Source: Salinibacterium sp. SWN167 (GTDB taxonomy: Bacteria > Actinomycetota > Actinomycetes > Actinomycetales > Microbacteriaceae). From it: a stretch of DNA of 64,000 nt. Position numbers and translations under genes: made by a program. Shown here piece by piece: positions 52,537 through 60,715 of the stretch. The notes under the pieces are model-generated. The model was not told the origin of the DNA, did no database searches, and saw nothing but the letters and a program-made list of their open reading frames with translations. The DNA lies in NCBI RefSeq assembly GCF_015864665.1, contig NZ_JADYWU010000001.1:1116001-1180000 (forward strand), read 5' to 3'. The stretch's first letter is position 1. Each line of letters begins with the position of its first letter.

Positions 52537-53259
52537 GTGACGACGAATGTGCAGCGCAAGTTCCCCCGACCCCGAGATTTCGCTTTCGTTGGCGGACCGC
52601 CGAAAGTGCTGCGGCTCGTCGGTGCACTCCGGCTCATCGCCTCAGCGCTCGTGCTGGCGAGTATCGCCACGCAGGTGATTGACGAGTCGATTCACAATGA
52701 CTTCGTCGCGGTGGAATACTTCAGCTACTTCACGATCCAGTCGAGCCTGATCAACATCGTTATTCTTGCGCTGAGCGGGCTGGTGGCTGTGCGCCGCCAG
52801 GTTGAGCCGACGCTGCTGGGGGTGCTTCGGGCATCCGTTGTCTCCTATGCGGTCGTGACCGCCGTGGTCTACAACGTGCTGCTGCGCGGGCTACCCGACG
52901 AGGGCTACGTGGGTATCCAGTGGCCCAACGAGGTCATTCACGTGTGGGTGCCGCTGTTCGTTTTGCTCGACTGGCTGTTCTCGCCGTCACGACCGGTGTT
53001 GCGGATGCGCGACGTGCGCATTGTGGTCATCTACCCGGTTGCGTGGCTGGCCTTCACGATCGTGCGTGGGCTGCTCGACGGCTGGTTTCCGTACCCCTTC
53101 TTGGAGCCCAATGGGCCTGACGGCTGGGGCGGCGTGCTCGTCTACGTACTCGGCATTGCGGTGTTCATTATTGCGATCGCGGTGGGGCTCATTGCGATCA
53201 GCCGCGCGAAGTGGGCGCGCTGGTCGATTCGTGACCGCATCGCTGCGTCAGACCGGTAG
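52537..53259 (+). CDS. Pr6Pr family membrane protein
   Basis: This 240-residue polytopic protein has six predicted transmembrane helices and the family landmarks EYFSYFTIQSSLINIV, PNEVIHVWVPLFVLLDWL with its conserved His, and YPVAWLAFTIVRGLLDGWFPYPFLEP. It belongs to the Pr6Pr group related to eukaryotic FAR-17a/AIG1 (androgen-induced) hydrolase proteins that act on branched fatty acid esters of hydroxy fatty acids. The conserved Thr and His in the membrane might form a comparable site (inference). It is monocistronic. Confidence 0.85.
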   Translation: MTTNVQRKFPRPRDFAFVGGPPKVLRLVGALRLIASALVLASIATQVIDESIHNDFVAVEYFSYFTIQSSLINIVILALSGLVAVRRQVEPTLLGVLRASVVSYAVVTAVVYNVLLRGLPDEGYVGIQWPNEVIHVWVPLFVLLDWLFSPSRPVLRMRDVRIVVIYPVAWLAFTIVRGLLDGWFPYPFLEPNGPDGWGGVLVYVLGIAVFIIAIAVGLIAISRAKWARWSIRDRIAASDR

Positions 53260-53270
53260 CTCTGCCGAAG

Positions 53271-54059
53271 CTAGCTCGTGGGCCACTCATCAAGAGGCGA
53301 GTAGGCGAGCAAGTGGCGATAGTCTGCGAGCTCGGTAATCGCGGGGGCAGCGGCTGCGCGCTCGAACCGTTCCTCAGAGAATTCACCAGCGAGCGCGTCG
53401 TAGTTGGTGGCTCGGTTCAGCAGCGTGGTGCCGATCTGAGCTGTGATCTTGATCGCCTCGCTTGTGACGATGGAGGCCACGACGCTCACGGCGCCGGGGA
53501 AAATTCCATGCGTCACGTTCGTATCCACGGTCGCTGCCTCGGGCGGCAGAGGGTAAAGGTCGCGGAAGCCGGCGCCGCGGGCGGGCCACGAGACTCCCGC
53601 CTGGGAGCCGAATTCGCAGGCGATGCCCCAGATGAGTGGAATCCCCGTGATCTCCGCGGCATCGGCCGCTAAATAGTGAGTGGCAAAGTTGTCGCTGCCA
53701 TCGACTACGAGGTCGTACTCGGCGAACAGCTCCAGAGCGTTGTGCGGAGTGAGCTTGGCGTCGATCGCAATAACGGTTGTCGCGGGGCTGAGCTCAGCCA
53801 CCCGCTCAACAGCAGAGACAACTTTTTTGTAGCCGACATCCAAGAGCCGGTGGATGTGTTGGCGGTGCAAATTGCTGAGCTCAACACGGTCGTCATCAAT
53901 CACACCAACGGTTCCGACGCCGGCCGCAGCGAGCGACGGAATAACCGTGCTGCCGACGCCACCCGCGCCAATCACAAGCACGCGAGCGCGCGCCAAATTA
54001 TTTTGCGCCGTCTCGCCAAAGTGGGTTAGCGCGAGTTGGCGGCTGAACCGCTGATCCAT
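53271..54059 (-). CDS. ThiF/MoeB-like E1 adenylyltransferase lacking zinc cysteines
   Basis: This 262-residue protein has the ATP loop GAGGVGS (31-37), the DDDRVELSNLHRQ block (55-67), the catalytic Asp in VVDGSDNF and an Arg finger region near the N-terminus (MDQRFSRQ). It would adenylate the C-terminus of a ubiquitin-like sulfur carrier such as ThiS or MoaD. The CxxC zinc pairs of ThiF/MoeB are not seen; the place of the first reads GAGFRDLYP. No carrier protein gene or rhodanese is adjacent. The ATG at 54059 gives the classic QRFSRQ start. Confidence 0.8.
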   Translation of the reverse strand: MDQRFSRQLALTHFGETAQNNLARARVLVIGAGGVGSTVIPSLAAAGVGTVGVIDDDRVELSNLHRQHIHRLLDVGYKKVVSAVERVAELSPATTVIAIDAKLTPHNALELFAEYDLVVDGSDNFATHYLAADAAEITGIPLIWGIACEFGSQAGVSWPARGAGFRDLYPLPPEAATVDTNVTHGIFPGAVSVVASIVTSEAIKITAQIGTTLLNRATNYDALAGEFSEERFERAAAAPAITELADYRHLLAYSPLDEWPTS

Positions 54060-54168
54060 GATCTGATTGTTACACTGCGGTCCTGAGAGTGGCCCCGAAA
54101 AACGGTCTGGCACACCGCTCTGCCCGTGAACTGGGGGTTCTGGGAGCGTGCACTGAGCCCGGTTTCCC

Positions 54169-55740
54169 TCATTCGGGCGTGGAGACCGCTGACGCTCTCA
54201 CATGTCGAGGCCCAATGACTGCGGTCGCAACCGCCGTCACCACGAGGGCGGCGGCCGCAATGAGCAGAGATGCGGCGGTGGCATCGACGAAGGCGGCACG
54301 GGCTGCGATGGTGAGGGCATCCGCTGCTGGTCCTAGCGTGGAAATCATGGACGACTGTGTAAAGGCGATCGACTCTTGCACTTTGTCGGCGATGTCGGCG
54401 GGCAGTTGGGTCGTGGCGTCGCTGACGGTGGTGCGATAGACCGAGGCCAAGACTCCACCGAGTACCGCAATGCCGAGTGCGCTTCCGAATTCCCGCGCAA
54501 CGTCATTGACCGCAGAAGCGACCCCCTGCTTCTCGCGGGGGAGCGATTGGGTGATGGCGGTTGTGGAAGGGGTTCCGGCGAGTCCCATGCCGGCGGCAAA
54601 CACGACGAGTCCCGAAACGAAGTGCAGGTAGTTGAAGTCGACAGTGAGCAACGACATGATGACGAAGCCAACCGCCATGAGTATGAGCCCTGCCGGAACG
54701 ACTTTGCGATAGCCGACGCGCTCGGCAATGGCAGGCGCGAGTCGAGCCAGCGGCACCATCCCCAGAGGCATCGGGAGCATGCACGCTGCGGCCTGTAACG
54801 CGCTGAGCCCGACGACGAATTGCAGGTATTGCAGCATGGTGAAGAAGAACCCAAACGCCGCGAAGAACTGGATGAAGATGGTGAGGCTTCCCGCCGAGAA
54901 CCCACGAATGGCAAAGAGTCGCGGGTCGAGGAGCGGATCGGGGTGGTGGCGTTCCCACAGCACAAAAGCCACGAGTGCGATGAGGCCGCTGCCGAGGATC
55001 ACGAAAGGAAGTGCTTCTTCACCTGAGGTGTCGGCTATTTCGATGATTCCGTAGACGAGGGTGCTGACGGCGATCAGCGACAGTGCTGCGCCGAGCACAT
55101 CGAAGCGACCAGTAACGGCCTCTTTGCTCGGGGGCACGACGAGAATGGCGCCGATGATTCCGAGGATGGCGAGCACGACGTTGAGCCAGAAGAACGAGTG
55201 CCATTCGAAGAATTCGAGAAGGAGTCCGGTGCCGAAGAGTCCGAGCACGGCACCGCTGCCGGCGACTCCCACCCACACGCCGACCGCTTTGGGGCGCTCG
55301 GCGTCGGGGAAGCTGGTCGTGATGACCGAGAGCGTTGTTGGCATGATTCCTGCAGCACCGATACCCATCACGGCACGCAGGACGATGAGGGAGTTCGCAT
55401 CGGTGGTGAAGGCCGCGCCTGCCGCTGCAGCGCCGAAGATGGCGAGACCGATAATGAGGATGCCCTTGCGGCCGAACCGATCACCGATGGCGCCCGCGGC
55501 GAGCAGCAAGCCGGCGAAGGCGACGGTGTAGGAATCGACGATCCAGGTCAGTTCGGTCTGAGTGGCGCCAATCTCGCGGGCGAGGCTCGGCAGGGCCACG
55601 TTGAGCCCGCTGACAGCCGACATGACCGTCATGAGCGCGAGCGCCATCGTGATGAGGATTAGCCGCCGGCGTAGTGGACTGAGTTCTGCGTGAGCACCGT
55701 GTGCCGAGTGAGCGACGGATGGTGCAGGGGTGTTGGTCAT
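54169..55740 (-). CDS. MFS drug-efflux transporter, DHA2 (14-helix) type
   Basis: This 523-residue protein of the EmrB/QacA-like family has 14 transmembrane helices. Motif A is GAIGDRFGRKG, with WIVDSYTVAFAGLLLAAG before it, and motif C-like GSGAVLGLFGTGLL follows. It is divergent from a tetR gene, the standard arrangement for a repressed proton-driven efflux pump. A ribosome site AGAGGG lies upstream of the ATG at 55740. Substrates cannot be predicted. Confidence 0.9.
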   Translation of the reverse strand: MTNTPAPSVAHSAHGAHAELSPLRRRLILITMALALMTVMSAVSGLNVALPSLAREIGATQTELTWIVDSYTVAFAGLLLAAGAIGDRFGRKGILIIGLAIFGAAAAGAAFTTDANSLIVLRAVMGIGAAGIMPTTLSVITTSFPDAERPKAVGVWVGVAGSGAVLGLFGTGLLLEFFEWHSFFWLNVVLAILGIIGAILVVPPSKEAVTGRFDVLGAALSLIAVSTLVYGIIEIADTSGEEALPFVILGSGLIALVAFVLWERHHPDPLLDPRLFAIRGFSAGSLTIFIQFFAAFGFFFTMLQYLQFVVGLSALQAAACMLPMPLGMVPLARLAPAIAERVGYRKVVPAGLILMAVGFVIMSLLTVDFNYLHFVSGLVVFAAGMGLAGTPSTTAITQSLPREKQGVASAVNDVAREFGSALGIAVLGGVLASVYRTTVSDATTQLPADIADKVQESIAFTQSSMISTLGPAADALTIAARAAFVDATAASLLIAAAALVVTAVATAVIGPRHVRASAVSTPE

Positions 55741-55756
55741 AGTATTTCCCTCTGGT

Positions 55757-55766
55757 GAATTAATTC
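55757..55766. promoter_or_regulatory. candidate operator (GAATTAATTC) between the MFS and tetR genes
   Basis: A 10-bp palindrome with imperfect extension (GGTGAATTAATTCCCC) lies in the 92-bp divergent gap, close to the MFS start. It is the only clear dyad there and thus the best candidate target for the adjacent TetR. Confidence 0.4.
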
Positions 55767-55832
55767 CCCATGTGATGAAATAATACGGATGCGGCGACGA
55801 TTCCGCAAAACCACGAACTATGAGACGACAGG

Positions 55833-56489
55833 GTGACGCGCATGGCAACTGAAGATTCCCCCAAACGGGCGGGGCGTCGGCCCTCCGCGAGTGCGGCAGG
55901 CAGCGGTGCGCGCGAAGAGATCGAAGTGGTGGCGCGTCAGCAGTTCGCGGACCTCGGGTATGAACGGGTCAGCGTGCGTGGGGTGGCGCGAGAGGCGGGG
56001 GTCGACCCGAAGCTCATCCATCACTATTTCGGCGGGAAAGAAGCTCTGTTTGCGGCTGTGGTGGAGCTTCCCTTGACGCCGGGAGAGGTGATTGCAGAAC
56101 TGCGCGTGCCGGGTGAGGAAACGTTGGGGCATCGGCTGGCGCGCATTGTGATCGGGATGCAGGGAAACGCGCTGTCTCGAATGACGATGTTGGGTGTCAT
56201 CCGGGCAGCAACAAGCCAACCCCTTGCTGCGGAACGAATCCGGGCCCTGCTGACGAACAGGCTATTGGTTCCGGTCGCGCGCGAACTTGAAATTGACCAG
56301 CCCGACCTGAGGGCAGCGCTAGTGGGAAGCCAGGTCGTTGGTCTCATGATGGCGCGTTACGTCGTGAAGCTGCCGGCGCTGGCGCGGGCCAGCGATGAAG
56401 AGATTACCGAGCTGCTTGCTGCCTCGCTCGACGCCGTTCTCGGCTCGGCGATTACCCCAGCGGCAGGGAACTCGACGGCAGGAAGGTGA
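55833..56489 (+). CDS. TetR-family regulator of the divergent MFS gene
   Basis: This 218-residue regulator (209 if the ATG at 55842 is used) has a disordered Arg/Ser/Ala head. A helix-turn-helix follows: EEIEVVARQQFADLGYERVS, then VAREAGVDPKLIHHYFGGKEALF. A typical C-terminal domain with RIVIGMQGNALSRMTMLGVIRAATS ends the protein. The divergent MFS pump is the expected target. The 3' end overlaps the convergent META lipoprotein gene by 38 bases. Confidence 0.87.
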   Translation: MTRMATEDSPKRAGRRPSASAAGSGAREEIEVVARQQFADLGYERVSVRGVAREAGVDPKLIHHYFGGKEALFAAVVELPLTPGEVIAELRVPGEETLGHRLARIVIGMQGNALSRMTMLGVIRAATSQPLAAERIRALLTNRLLVPVARELEIDQPDLRAALVGSQVVGLMMARYVVKLPALARASDEEITELLAASLDAVLGSAITPAAGNSTAGR

Positions 56490-56967
56490 GATTCACGCCG
56501 TCTCCCTGCAGTACCAGGCTGCCGCCGGTGGGGATGGCTGTCGTCGTCACGGCTAGGGCGGCAAAGTAGCGTTCGTCGAATTCCATGAGCGCAGTCTCGT
56601 CACACGCCCGCGCGGTCGACACCATGTCGCTCACCGCGAAACTTTGAGGTTCGCCCGTGAGGGTTGCGCTGTAGCTGTTGCAGGCTCCAGCACCCATAAT
56701 CTCGTCATCGGTGATCACGATGGTGACCTCGGCCGTCGTGGCGAGATCGCCAGCGCTATCGGTGCCTTCGGCATAGATCCAGGTGCCGCCGATGCCATCA
56801 ACGGGCATGGAGTCACCGGGGGTCTGCTCGTCGCCGAGGCCTGGGCCGCTGTCGATCGGGGGTTCGTCAGAGCCGACCGGCGTCGCGGGGCCGGCGCACG
56901 CGGTGAGAGCGAGCAGGCCAGCAGCCAGCAGCGGGGTGAACTTCGCGAGAACTGAGTTCGTGGGCAT
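56452..56967 (-). CDS. META-domain lipoprotein
   Basis: This 171-residue lipoprotein has a lipobox LTAC (Cys24), a Pro/Gly/Asp-rich linker, and one META domain. The domain runs from GGTWIYAEGT through AGACNSYSATLTG (Cys) and STARACDETALMEFDERYFAAL (Cys) to LTFLPS. META/HslJ-like domains occur in envelope stress and heat-shock proteins. TAGGAGGAAATA precedes the ATG, and a perfect 12-bp palindrome lies just upstream. It may be co-transcribed with the DoxX gene upstream. Confidence 0.8.
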   Translation of the reverse strand: MPTNSVLAKFTPLLAAGLLALTACAGPATPVGSDEPPIDSGPGLGDEQTPGDSMPVDGIGGTWIYAEGTDSAGDLATTAEVTIVITDDEIMGAGACNSYSATLTGEPQSFAVSDMVSTARACDETALMEFDERYFAALAVTTTAIPTGGSLVLQGDGVNLTFLPSSSLPLG

Positions 56968-56976
56968 TATTTCCTC

Positions 56977-56988
56977 CTACCTAGGTAG
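56977..56988. promoter_or_regulatory. 12-bp perfect palindrome CTACCTAGGTAG
   Basis: It abuts the ribosome-binding site of the META lipoprotein gene in the 62-bp gap after the DoxX gene. This position suggests an operator or an RNA-level switch masking the ribosome site. Confidence 0.45.
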
Positions 56989-57029
56989 ACGAAGCGCTGT
57001 GCGGTTTCGTTGGGGCAGGCCCAAAACTT

Positions 57030-57419
57030 TTACAGCGCGGCTAGCACGACTAACACAATCAGCACCAGTTGACCGGCGAATCGTGGCCAGAATGGCAGGG
57101 CTGCTTTACCAAAGCGATCAGGGTTTTTAGCCGCGTATGCATTGGCCGGAAACACTGCAATCAAAAACAGTACAAGTGCGATTCCGGTGATAAGTCTCAC
57201 CGGTTCCCACAAGAGTCCCAGACCGCCAGCGATCTCACAGAGTCCGGTGATGGTCACGAGGGCGCTGGGGGAGGGCATCCACTTCTGGCGCAGCGCTGGT
57301 GGGATCATGGCCCGCATCGTGCGCGCCGGGGCGGCAACAAAGTGGCTAACGCCCATCGCGATAAAAGCCAGCGCGAGGACAATTCGCAACGCCCACTGGG
57401 CGATCTCGACGGCATCCAT
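57030..57419 (-). CDS. DoxX family membrane protein
   Basis: This 129-residue protein has four transmembrane helices and DoxX-family features: WALRIVLALAFIAMGVSHF, the loop MIPPALRQK, the conserved Gly/Glu in CEIAGGLGLLWEP, and FPANAYAAKNP. In mycobacteria DoxX can join oxidoreductases at the membrane; other members are quinone-related or unknown. The ATG at 57419 gives MDAVEIAQW; an in-frame GTG at 57449 is the alternative. Function is unassigned here. Confidence 0.82.
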   Translation of the reverse strand: MDAVEIAQWALRIVLALAFIAMGVSHFVAAPARTMRAMIPPALRQKWMPSPSALVTITGLCEIAGGLGLLWEPVRLITGIALVLFLIAVFPANAYAAKNPDRFGKAALPFWPRFAGQLVLIVLVVLAAL

Positions 57420-57554
57420 GATGGCTCTATCGTCGCACTGAGTTGTCACATGGCAACGAGGGCTTCCCGTCGCCGCTAAAGTTGCAGTAGTTGTCTACTC
57501 CAGCAGCCTTCGTTGTGTTAGTGCGAAGTCCCCGCGAATTGAAGGATCAGATCT

Positions 57555-59147
57555 GTGGCTAAGCCGATCGTCGTGATCGCCGAAGAACTTTCCCCCGCAA
57601 CAGTCGACGCTCTCGGGCCCGACTTTGAGATTCGAAATGTGGACGGTACTGACCGTGACGCGTTGAAGTCTGCGCTCTCGGACGCGCAGGCCGTTCTCAT
57701 CCGCTCTGCGACCCAAATGGATGCCGATGCTCTCGCGGCCGCGCCTGGCCTGAAGGTCATTGCTCGCGCCGGTGTTGGCCTCGACAACGTGGACATCAAG
57801 GCGGCTACCGCTGCCGGTGTCATGGTTGTGAACGCGCCTACCTCCAACATCATTTCGGCTGCCGAGCTGACCGTAGGGCACATCTTGAGCCTCGCGCGTC
57901 ACATTCCTGCTGCGTCTAGCGCTCTCGCGCAGGGGCAGTGGAAGCGCTCGCAGTACTCCGGGACCGAACTCTTTGAGAAGACGATCGGCATCATCGGCCT
58001 CGGCCGTATCGGTGGTCTCATTACTGAGCGGATGCAGGCCTTCGGCACGAGCATCATCGCCTACGACCCCTACGTCACGGCCGCTCGCGCGCAGCAGATG
58101 GGCGTCACGCTCGTCTCGCTCGACGAACTGCTCGAACGTTCGGACTTCATCACGATCCACATGCCGAAGACTCCCGAAACCACGGGCATGATTTCGACTG
58201 AGCAGTTTGCTCGCATGAAGTCGAGCGCTTACATCGTCAACGTTGCCCGTGGTGGCCTCATCGACGAAGACGCTCTCTACACGGCCCTCAAGTCGCGTCG
58301 CATTGCCGGCGCTGGCCTCGACGTGTTCGTGAGCGAGCCGCCCACGGGGTCACCGCTTCTCGATCTCGAGAACACCATCGTCACGCCTCACCTCGGTGCT
58401 TCGACCGCTGAAGCGCAAGAGAAGGCTGGCGTTTCGGTAGCCAAGTCGGTTCGACTCGCCCTCGGTGGCGAGCTCGTGCCCGACGCCGTGAACGTTGCAG
58501 GTGGCATCATCGACCAGAGCGTGCGCCCCGGCATCCCGCTCATGGAAAAGCTTGGCCAGGTCTTCTCTGGTCTTTCAGACAGCCCGCTCACGAGCGTCGA
58601 TATTGAGGTTCGCGGCGAGATCGTCGAGTTCGATGTCAACGTACTCAAGCTTGCTGCTCTCAAGGGCATCTTCACGAACGTTGTCTCCGAGACGGTCAGC
58701 TACGTCAACGCTCCGGTTCTTGCCGAGCAGCGTGGCCTCACGGTTCGTTTGATTACGGATGTCGTGAGCTCCGAATACCGCAACCTGCTGACCATTCGTG
58801 GTTCGCTTGCTGACGGCTCGCAGGTTTCCGTTTCGGGAACCCTGGTCGGAAACAAGCAGCTCGAGAAAATCGTCGAGATCAACGGCTACGACATCGAGGT
58901 TCCGCTCGCGGATCACCTCATCGTCATGATGTACGAAGACCGCACCGGAATCGTTGCCGTCTTCGGTAAGGAATTCGGCGAAGCCAACATCAACATCGCG
59001 GGCATGCAGATTGCGCGCGAAAGCGAAGGCGGCAACGCGCTGTCAGTGCTTACTGTCGACTCGCAGGCATCCGCCGATGTTCTCGCCACGGTTGCCGAGC
59101 GCATTGACGCTCGCTACGTGCACGCCATCGACATCGTCGACGCTTAG
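57555..59147 (+). CDS. serA: D-3-phosphoglycerate dehydrogenase
   Basis: This 530-residue long-type enzyme catalyses the first step of serine synthesis. NAD binding is at GIIGLGRIGG. The catalytic Arg lies in NVARGGLIDEDAL, Glu in DVFVSEPP and His in TPHLGASTAEAQ. An intervening domain (about 320-450) and a C-terminal ACT domain (IVMMYEDRTGIVAVFGKEF) mark the serine-inhibited actinobacterial type. GAAGGAT precedes the GTG. A strong terminator follows. Confidence 0.96.
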   Translation: MAKPIVVIAEELSPATVDALGPDFEIRNVDGTDRDALKSALSDAQAVLIRSATQMDADALAAAPGLKVIARAGVGLDNVDIKAATAAGVMVVNAPTSNIISAAELTVGHILSLARHIPAASSALAQGQWKRSQYSGTELFEKTIGIIGLGRIGGLITERMQAFGTSIIAYDPYVTAARAQQMGVTLVSLDELLERSDFITIHMPKTPETTGMISTEQFARMKSSAYIVNVARGGLIDEDALYTALKSRRIAGAGLDVFVSEPPTGSPLLDLENTIVTPHLGASTAEAQEKAGVSVAKSVRLALGGELVPDAVNVAGGIIDQSVRPGIPLMEKLGQVFSGLSDSPLTSVDIEVRGEIVEFDVNVLKLAALKGIFTNVVSETVSYVNAPVLAEQRGLTVRLITDVVSSEYRNLLTIRGSLADGSQVSVSGTLVGNKQLEKIVEINGYDIEVPLADHLIVMMYEDRTGIVAVFGKEFGEANINIAGMQIARESEGGNALSVLTVDSQASADVLATVAERIDARYVHAIDIVDA

Positions 59148-59178
59148 TCACTTCGTTTGCGCCCTTGTGGTGTGAAGA

Positions 59179-59220
59179 CACGAAAGGCGCGCCCCGAGCA
59201 ATTGGGACGCGCCTTTCGTG
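59179..59220 (+). terminator. terminator after serA
   Basis: CACGAAAGGCGCG (59179-59191) and CGCGCCTTTCGTG (59208-59220) form a perfect 13-bp stem extended inward by CCC/GGG after one mismatch. It also serves the convergent DUF6458 gene. Confidence 0.88.
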
Positions 59221-59238
59221 CGTTGAACGTGGTGGTTG

Positions 59239-59496
59239 TTAGATGGTTTCGTCGGGGGTTGTGCTGGTGCGGCGCTCAGTGACGGTGCCGTTCGCCCCAT
59301 CAGAGCCATTGTGGACGGTGGTGACCGAGGTGCGGTTTCGCAGCGTCAGTACGAGGCCGATGATAAACGTGACCACTCCGGCGCCCATCAGGATGTAGCC
59401 GATCAGAGGGATATTGACTCCTTCGACTTGAAAATCGAGCGCGAAGGTAAGAATCGCGCCGATCACGACAAGGACAATTCCGGTTCCAATACTCAT
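59239..59496 (-). CDS. DUF6458 family small membrane protein
   Basis: This 85-residue protein has two transmembrane helices: MSIGTGIVLVVIGAILTFAL at the N-terminus and IPLIGYILMGAGVVTFIIGL at about 28-48. The motif VEGVNIPLIGYILMGAG lies between and within them. A hydrophilic Thr-rich tail follows. This is the small DUF6458 family common in Actinobacteria. No function is known. It is convergent to serA and divergent from leuB. Confidence 0.82.
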   Translation of the reverse strand: MSIGTGIVLVVIGAILTFALDFQVEGVNIPLIGYILMGAGVVTFIIGLVLTLRNRTSVTTVHNGSDGANGTVTERRTSTTPDETI

Positions 59497-59617
59497 GCGC
59501 CCAACTTTAGCGCCTCTAATTCAGCGTGCAATCAGGCAACGTTCAGAAAAGCCATAAGGGCCAAGCATCCGGGTTCTGAAAGCGGCGACCCCGACGCCGG
59601 GAGTAGCCCCGCAGCGG

Positions 59618-59629
59618 TACTGTATTTAC
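59618..59629 (+). promoter_or_regulatory. leaderless-type -10 element, TACTGT, for leuB
   Basis: TACTGT (59618-59623) and ATTTAC precede the ATG at 59630, with no purine-rich ribosome site. Confidence 0.6.
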
Positions 59630-60676
59630 ATGTCTTCTCAGATCAAGCTTGCAGTCATTCCCGGTGATGGAATTGGGCCCGAAGTTGTGGCCGAGGCCCT
59701 CAAGGTTCTGAAAGCAACCGGGGTTGATGTCGCCCCCACCGAGTTCCCATTCGGCGCCGCTCACTACCTCGAGTCGGGCACGATTCTCGAAGACTCCGAC
59801 ATTGCTGAGCTTGCGAAGCGCGACGCGATCCTTCTGGGCGCTGTCGGGGGAGACCCGCGCGATCCTCGCCTCACGGGCGGCATCATCGAGCGCGGCCTTC
59901 TGCTGAAGCTGCGGTTCGCGCTTGATCACCACGTGAACCTGCGCCCCACTAAAATTTTCCCCGGCGTGACGTCACCGCTCGCGAACCCCGGCGAGGTTGA
60001 CTTTGTTGTCGTGCGCGAGGGCACCGAAGGTCCCTACGTGGGCAACGGCGGGCGAATCCGCACCGGAACTCCTCACGAGATTGCCACCGAGGTGTCAATC
60101 AACACGGCGTTCGGCGTCGAGCGCGTGGTTCGCTTCGCTTTTGCTCACGCGATGGAGCGCGCCCGCAAGAAGGTCACCCTCGTGCACAAGACCAACGTTC
60201 TCGTTCACGCGGGCGGTTTGTGGCAGACGACGGTCGACCGCGTCGCGGCCGAGTTCCCCGAGGTTGACGTCGATTACATGCATGTCGACGCGGCGACAAT
60301 TTACATGGTCACAAATCCGAGTAGATTTGACGTTATCGTCACCGACAACCTTTTCGGCGACATCCTCACAGACCTCGCAGCAGCCATCAGCGGCGGCATT
60401 GGTTTGGCCGCCTCCGGCAACTTGAACCCGAGCGGGGAATTCCCCTCCATGTTCGAGCCGGTTCATGGCTCAGCGCCCGACATTGCGGGCAAACAACTCG
60501 CTGATCCCACGGCGGCGATCCTGTCGATTGCATTGCTGCTCTCACAGTTCGGCGAATCGGATGCCGCGGCCCGCGTCACTACGGCCGTTGAAGCCGATCT
60601 CGGCGCCCGTGGCGACACCGCACGGTCCACGTCTGAAATCGGCAGTGCAATTGCCGACGCTGTAGCGCAGAATTAA
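59630..60676 (+). CDS. leuB: 3-isopropylmalate dehydrogenase
   Basis: This 348-residue enzyme oxidatively decarboxylates 3-isopropylmalate in leucine synthesis. It shows [19 protein letters not shown], the Arg cluster LRPTKIFPG and [15 protein letters not shown], the catalytic Lys in HKTNVL, the metal-binding Asp in [21 protein letters not shown], and [20 protein letters not shown]. The length matches the actinobacterial type. leuA, leuC and leuD are elsewhere. Next in the row is ilvE, which completes branched-chain synthesis. Confidence 0.95.
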   Translation: MSSQIKLAVIPGDGIGPEVVAEALKVLKATGVDVAPTEFPFGAAHYLESGTILEDSDIAELAKRDAILLGAVGGDPRDPRLTGGIIERGLLLKLRFALDHHVNLRPTKIFPGVTSPLANPGEVDFVVVREGTEGPYVGNGGRIRTGTPHEIATEVSINTAFGVERVVRFAFAHAMERARKKVTLVHKTNVLVHAGGLWQTTVDRVAAEFPEVDVDYMHVDAATIYMVTNPSRFDVIVTDNLFGDILTDLAAAISGGIGLAASGNLNPSGEFPSMFEPVHGSAPDIAGKQLADPTAAILSIALLLSQFGESDAAARVTTAVEADLGARGDTARSTSEIGSAIADAVAQN

Positions 60677-60715
60677 CCCACCGCCATTATGGCTGTACGT
60701 CATTAAGGACATTTG

